In this document: in pieces, positions 57,309 to 61,212 of the stretch
How positions within the stretch are numbered: the stretch's first letter is position 1
Layout: every line of letters starts with the position of its first letter
Translations under genes and position numbers: made by a program
Origin: Eubacteriales bacterium
GTDB taxonomy: Bacteria; Bacillota; Clostridia; Christensenellales; Aristaeellaceae
Reading direction: 5' to 3'
Length of the DNA: 61,212 bases
Assembly: GCA_028705775.1 (NCBI GenBank)
Contig: JAQWCW010000018.1
Coordinates: 1 to 61,212 of the forward strand
Notes under the pieces: generated by a model
What the model was told of the DNA's origin: nothing
Database searches by the model: none
Seen by the model: only the letters and a program-made list of their open reading frames with translations

Positions 57309-60300
57309 TTATATAAGCACGTGCAGGGAGTTTTCGCCGTTTTCATAGCTGTGCTTATGCTCCTTGACGATTCTGCTCAGAAGCTTCAGCGAAAGTTCAT
57401 CGCCGAGAACGAACGGGTCGTAATCCTTCACATCATACTTAAGCTCAAGCTCGACGCTTCCGCTGCTTTCGTCATACTCGACGATGACGCCGAGATTGAA
57501 GCTTTCGCCAAGCGCCGGAATGATGTTCTGCGAGCAAAGCTCCTCAAAGCAGCTTATCATTTCATCCGTCCGCTTCTGCCCGAACATATGCTTATCGCCG
57601 AACTGCTGGAAGGATTCCTTTACGGCGATGAAGTCATAATCGGGCGAAACGATGGTCGTTTCCATCAGCTTCAGGCGGCGGACAAACGCGCGGGTGCGCT
57701 CGCGCTTCGGCGAATCAAAGATTTGCTCGGGCGTTCCGTCCTCGTAGATTTCGCCTTGGTCCATATAGAAGATTCGACTTGACACGTCGCGCGCGAATTT
57801 CATTTCATGCGTGACTATCATCATCGTAAGCCCCTCGGAGGCAAGCTTTCTGATAACCGAAAGCACCTCGCCGACCATCGTCGGGTCAAGCGCGCTCGTC
57901 GGCTCGTCAAACAGCATTATTTCCGGCTTCATTGCAAGCGCCCGAGCTATTGCAACGCGCTGGCGCTGACCGCCGCTCAGCTCGTCGGGATAGGAAAACG
58001 CCTTTTCGGCAAGTCCGACAGAGCGGAGAAGCCTCATTCCGTTTTCATATGCTTTCTGGCGCGGCTCTTTCCTGAGCTTTACCGGCGCAAGCATGATGTT
58101 TTCGATAATCATCAGGTGCGGGAACAGATTGAAGCTTTGGAAAACCATTCCCATATGCATACGCGTTTTGTTGATGTCGGTCGCCTTGCTGCTCATATCC
58201 TGCCCGAGAACGGTAATCCTGCCCTCGGTGGGCGTTTCAAGGCGGTTGACGCAGCGAAGGAGTGTTGACTTGCCTGTTCCTGAAGGCCCGATTACGGTAA
58301 CAACATCACCGGAGTTTATTGCGGCGTTCACGTCCTTGAGCGGCGTTACATTCGGATATACCTTTTTTAAATGCTCAATCGTGATGACCGCGCCGGACTG
58401 CGGGCGCTCCGATTCCCCTGCCTCCGCGCTTTCCTCCGCCAGATTTACGCCTTTAAGCTCCCTCTTGCGCTTCTTGGGGTCAATCTTCGCTTCAAGCATG
58501 GAAATCAGCGAGGTAAGCGCCCACGAGAGTGCAAAGTAGATAAGCGCCGTTGCAATAAGCGGGAAGAAAGCGTCATAGGTGCGGCTTCTGATTATATCGC
58601 TGACCTTTGTCAAATCCTCAACCGCGATATAGCCGACAACGGAGGTCATTTTAACCATAGAAATGAACTCGCCGCGATAAACGGGAAGTATATGCCTGAG
58701 CGCCTGAGGCGCTATAACCTGCGCGAACGTGCCTGAATGATTGAAGCCGAGCGCCGACGCCGCCTCCCATTGCCCGATGTCTACCGCGTCGATTCCCGTG
58801 CGCATCATTTCGGAAACATACACGCCGAAGTTGATTGAGAACGCGATTACCGCAACGAAAAGCCCGCTTATGTTAGGAGAAGTGAAAACGAGGTAGTACA
58901 TGAGCATAAGGAGAACGACAATCGGAACGCCCTGAATCAATCGGACAATCACAACGGCAGTTTTGCGGAGGGCTCCGTAGCGGCTGCGGCGCATAACGCA
59001 GATTCCGAAGCCTATGACAGTTCCCAGAATCGCGGAAAGCACGGAGATTATAAGGGTAATGAGAAGCCCCGACAGCACGAGCTGCCAGCGGTTCTCGCGA
59101 ATGAAGGTTTTTTCAAAGCTCGCGGCGATTGATGCGAGGAAGCCGACGCTTTCCGTCTTTACCACTCCGCCCATATCGGAAACGCGAAGTACCATAACAG
59201 TTCCGCCCTCATAATCCGGCATGGAGAAATTGACGGACTGCTTTCTTTCCTCCGTAATTGATATGCAGGCGCATCCGAAATCGGCTTTTTCCGTCGTAAC
59301 GGCGGGAATAATCGAAGCAAAGGTCATGTCCGTCAGCGAGAGCGAATAGCCGTACTTCTTGCAGAAGCCATAGGCAATTTCAATCTCATAGCCGGTAACC
59401 TCGCCGTTTTTCATGAAGGTGAACGGCTCGCTGAGCGATTCGGTTGCGAGCGTGAGCGCTCCGTTTTCGCCCGTAAGCGCGGACAAATCGAAAATTTCTG
59501 CGTTTTCAGAGCTTCCGCTGAACCATTTTTCCTCCATTTGCTTGATTGAGCCGTCAGCCATCAATTCGGAAAGATATTCGTCCATCTGACCGCGCAGTTT
59601 CGCGCCCTTGTCATTCAGATTGAATATAAATCCATAACCGATTGGGTATAGAATATCCTCGATATAGCTAACCTTTTCGTTTTGGATGCGAAGGAGCTTT
59701 GCAACAGGCTCATCGCACATGAATGCGTCAATCTTGCCCTTCAGAAGCGCCTGAAGCTGGTCGGGAACGCTGTTGTAGTAAAGGATTCGCGGCGAACTAA
59801 AGATTTGGCGCGCCTGAGCGTCAAAAACCGTGCCTGTGCCGATTCCGATTCTATGCCCGTCCAAATCGGCAACGGTATTGAAAACGGCGCTTCCCGCGTT
59901 ATCGTTTCCGCTTTTGACGACAAGGAGTGTGGTTATTTCGGAAATCGGGCTTGAAAAGCTTATGCTCTCGCGCCTTTCGGGAGTGTCGAACAAATTGGAA
60001 AAGGCGAAATCAACACGACCGGACGAGCAGGCGGCAATAATGCCTGCCCAGTCAAAAACCACATACTCAATATCGGCGTTCAGCCATGCCGCAAAGCGCC
60101 GCGAAAGCTCAATATCAAAGCCGGTAAGCTCGCTACCGACATAATAGGTGTACGGCGCGGCAAGTCCGGTTGTTCCGACCTTTATTTTCATCGTCGGGTT
60201 CTGCGCAGGCTCTATCTTCGGCATTTCCGCATTGCCGTCGACTATCCAGCGCTGCCACATATCATCGAGAACTCCGTTGCTGCGGACTTCCTTTATAAAG

Positions 60301-60698
60301 GCGTTAATCTTATCCTCCGCGCCCTCGATTGACGCATTGGGGCTTATACCGACTGCGAACTGACCTACATCTCCGATAGGCCCGCCAAGAGCTTCAACGC
60401 CGATAAGCCCGAATTTCAAAGCGGTATCAAAGCTCGTTTTGTCCACCGCATAAGCGTCCGCTTTTCCGGAGGTAACGGCAAGAAACCCCTCGGAAAGCGA
60501 GTTAACATACATATATGAAGCGTCCGGAAGAACCTTTCTTGCCTCTGTTTCGGGTATCGTGCTGGTTTCAACGGCGATTACCCTTCCCTTGCTGTTCAAA
60601 TCGGATATTTCAGCGGGTTTATCCCCTGCCGCAGACCCCGAAAAGCAAACGGATATCAGCATTACCAGCACCAGACATACAGCATGAATTCTTTTCAT
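57309..60698 (-). CDS. Single-chain amino-acid ABC transporter: binding, permease and ATPase domains fused, with C-terminal extension
   Basis: An 1129-residue protein that carries a whole polar amino-acid uptake system. Signal peptide or anchor 1-24; a half SBP_bac_3-like lobe about 35-158; a full binding domain about 170-393 ([21 protein letters not shown] ... FDAQARQIF); a further lobe-I-like segment 412-505; HisM/GlnP-type permease 530-740 ([25 protein letters not shown]); then the ATPase with Walker [10 protein letters not shown] (804-812), [14 protein letters not shown] (907-), [10 protein letters not shown] (929-) and THEMKFA. After residue 1010 comes a 120-residue extension resembling a degenerate GHKL/anti-sigma ATPase fold ([19 protein letters not shown]). 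GlnPQ of lactic acid bacteria fuses binding and permease parts only. RBS GGAGG before ATG 60698. Confidence 0.9.
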   Translation of the reverse strand: MKRIHAVCLVLVMLISVCFSGSAAGDKPAEISDLNSKGRVIAVETSTIPETEARKVLPDASYMYVNSLSEGFLAVTSGKADAYAVDKTSFDTALKFGLIGVEALGGPIGDVGQFAVGISPNASIEGAEDKINAFIKEVRSNGVLDDMWQRWIVDGNAEMPKIEPAQNPTMKIKVGTTGLAAPYTYYVGSELTGFDIELSRRFAAWLNADIEYVVFDWAGIIAACSSGRVDFAFSNLFDTPERRESISFSSPISEITTLLVVKSGNDNAGSAVFNTVADLDGHRIGIGTGTVFDAQARQIFSSPRILYYNSVPDQLQALLKGKIDAFMCDEPVAKLLRIQNEKVSYIEDILYPIGYGFIFNLNDKGAKLRGQMDEYLSELMADGSIKQMEEKWFSGSSENAEIFDLSALTGENGALTLATESLSEPFTFMKNGEVTGYEIEIAYGFCKKYGYSLSLTDMTFASIIPAVTTEKADFGCACISITEERKQSVNFSMPDYEGGTVMVLRVSDMGGVVKTESVGFLASIAASFEKTFIRENRWQLVLSGLLITLIISVLSAILGTVIGFGICVMRRSRYGALRKTAVVIVRLIQGVPIVVLLMLMYYLVFTSPNISGLFVAVIAFSINFGVYVSEMMRTGIDAVDIGQWEAASALGFNHSGTFAQVIAPQALRHILPVYRGEFISMVKMTSVVGYIAVEDLTKVSDIIRSRTYDAFFPLIATALIYFALSWALTSLISMLEAKIDPKKRKRELKGVNLAEESAEAGESERPQSGAVITIEHLKKVYPNVTPLKDVNAAINSGDVVTVIGPSGTGKSTLLRCVNRLETPTEGRITVLGQDMSSKATDINKTRMHMGMVFQSFNLFPHLMIIENIMLAPVKLRKEPRQKAYENGMRLLRSVGLAEKAFSYPDELSGGQRQRVAIARALAMKPEIMLFDEPTSALDPTMVGEVLSVIRKLASEGLTMMIVTHEMKFARDVSSRIFYMDQGEIYEDGTPEQIFDSPKRERTRAFVRRLKLMETTIVSPDYDFIAVKESFQQFGDKHMFGQKRTDEMISCFEELCSQNIIPALGESFNLGVIVEYDESSGSVELELKYDVKDYDPFVLGDELSLKLLSRIVKEHKHSYENGENSLHVLI

Positions 60699-60801
60699 AT
60701 TTATCCTCCGTGTGCATTTCGGCGCGTGATTTCCGTAAGCCGCCGATTAAGTATACTCCCGAAAACAATAGACTCTGTCGGTTTGCGTGTTTATTGACTT
60801 T

Positions 60802-60830
60802 ATTATAACAAACAAGGTTTGATATTTCAA
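60802..60830 (-). promoter_or_regulatory. Promoter of the fused ABC transporter gene
   Basis: On the minus strand TTGAAA (60825-60830) and TATAAT (60802-60807) are 17 bases apart. An inverted repeat CAAGGTT/AACCTTG (60813-60819, 60829-60835) covers the -35 box and may be an operator. The leader is about 95 bases and shows no clear riboswitch. Confidence 0.75.
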
Positions 60831-60912
60831 CCTTGCGGTTATGGCGATGAATATTCAGCATTCATGCGCAATGTGACTATGCGGATATAAAGCGAGATTC
60901 ATAAATAAAAAA

Positions 60913-60971
60913 GAAGCGGCTTTTGGAGCGTTCACACAGGGATTAACGAAAAAACTTGAGTGAACAGCTTC
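60913..60971. repeat. Imperfect inverted repeat in the gap before the last gene
   Basis: GAAGC...GTTCAC (60913-60935) mirrors GTGAAC-A-GCTTC (60960-60971), with about 24 A-rich bases between. Its role is unclear. The rest of 60861-60990 shows nothing else. Confidence 0.45.
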
Positions 60972-60990
60972 AAGCGGCGGCAACAGGAAA

Positions 60991-61033
60991 GCGACCATGT
61001 AAGAGCATTATGCTCCTGCATGGCCGCTTTTTT
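60991..61033. terminator. Terminator, nested hairpin
   Basis: GCGACCATG (60991-60999) pairs with CATGGCCGC (61019-61027), with an inner AGAGCAT/ATGCTC pairing. TTTTTTG follows on the plus strand; TTTCCTG follows on the minus strand, where the last gene ends 64 bases earlier. Confidence 0.75.
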
Positions 61034-61096
61034 GCGTTTTAAGAAAATCCCTAAGTTTACCGCGCTGATGGCGGTACACCAGTGATGTAGCTCGTT

Positions 61097-61212
61097 TTAG
61101 TCCTTGACTGCGCGGAATTCAGAAACCTCTGCCGCGGACATATCATAGTATATCACACGGTTTTCGGCATCGTACTCGCCCACGACCTTATAGCGTTTCT
61201 TGGGCTGGTAAT
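61097..61212 (-). CDS. C-terminal end of an unknown protein (runs off window)
   Basis: The last 37 codons of a minus-strand gene enter from the right edge: YQPKKRYKVVGEYDAENR, then VIYYDMSAAEVSEFRAVKD and TAA at 61097-61099. The codon use looks like a real gene and a terminator lies downstream. Too little is present for a family name. Confidence 0.6.
   Translation of the reverse strand, partial: YQPKKRYKVVGEYDAENRVIYYDMSAAEVSEFRAVKD

Overview
The window looks like a chromosomal stretch of a spore-forming, anaerobe-type member of the Clostridia (Bacillota). Reasons: spoIIID followed by an mbl-type mreB, a BofC-like protein, a T-box in front of leuS, a cggR-led glycolytic operon, strong GGAGG ribosome binding sites, and promoters of the TTGACA-17-TATAAT kind. 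Base composition is moderately GC rich by eye and codon use looks even, so most of the window reads as vertically inherited core. The only region resembling decayed or repeat DNA is about 41.77-42.23 kb. No transposase, integrase, phage gene or CRISPR array was seen.

Layout. 0-3.6 kb: start of tuf with a tRNA-Gly in front (minus), a TetR-ABC-2 exporter operon, rpmB. 3.6-5.1 kb: sugar isomerase-like protein and MarR (minus). 5.3-8.4 kb: a three-gene operon for a MotA/TolQ/ExbB (ZorA-like) channel with a long coiled-coil tail, an OmpA/MotB (ZorB-like) stator with an extracytoplasmic coiled coil, and an unknown membrane-anchored protein; this is the most system-like locus here. 8.4-11.3 kb: methyltransferase, a broken Nudix/GNAT remnant and an M3 peptidase. 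11.4-13.9 kb: copA fused in frame to a copZ-like domain that keeps its own ribosome binding site. 14.0-18.8 kb: cggR-pgk-tpiA-gpmI. 18.8-19.5 kb: a helix-hairpin-helix gene split by an in-frame stop. 19.5-23.9 kb: arsR-potABCD.

23.9-29.6 kb (minus): mbl, spoIIID, asparaginase, a lipoprotein, a secreted protein, a membrane anti-sigma-like protein and its sigma factor. 29.6-31.5 kb: an antibiotic-resistance-type ABC-F gene with a structured leader. 31.5-34.7 kb: DUF2975-HTH pair, metallophosphoesterase, PadR-DUF4097 pair. 34.8-37.5 kb: secF, secD and a small membrane protein. 37.6-41.8 kb: ychF, an ATP-grasp enzyme and an ABC exporter. 42.2-47.1 kb (minus): deoC, BofC-like, CPA2 antiporter with a PII-like partner, dnaX. 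47.2-50.5 kb: an orphan HlyD-type protein, then an SOS operon (YedK/HMCES-like peptidase, DinB polymerase, a 92-residue protein) behind two LexA-like boxes. 50.5-52.3 kb (minus): SdpI-like protein, small exported protein, GNAT enzyme and a 50-residue membrane protein. 52.4-55.1 kb: T-box and leuS. 55.2-57.0 kb: secreted four-repeat peptidoglycan-binding protein. 57.3-60.7 kb: a single 1129-residue amino-acid ABC transporter holding binding, membrane and ATPase domains plus a C-terminal extension. The window ends inside an unknown minus-strand gene.

All assignments were made by reading motifs and context; no database search was run.
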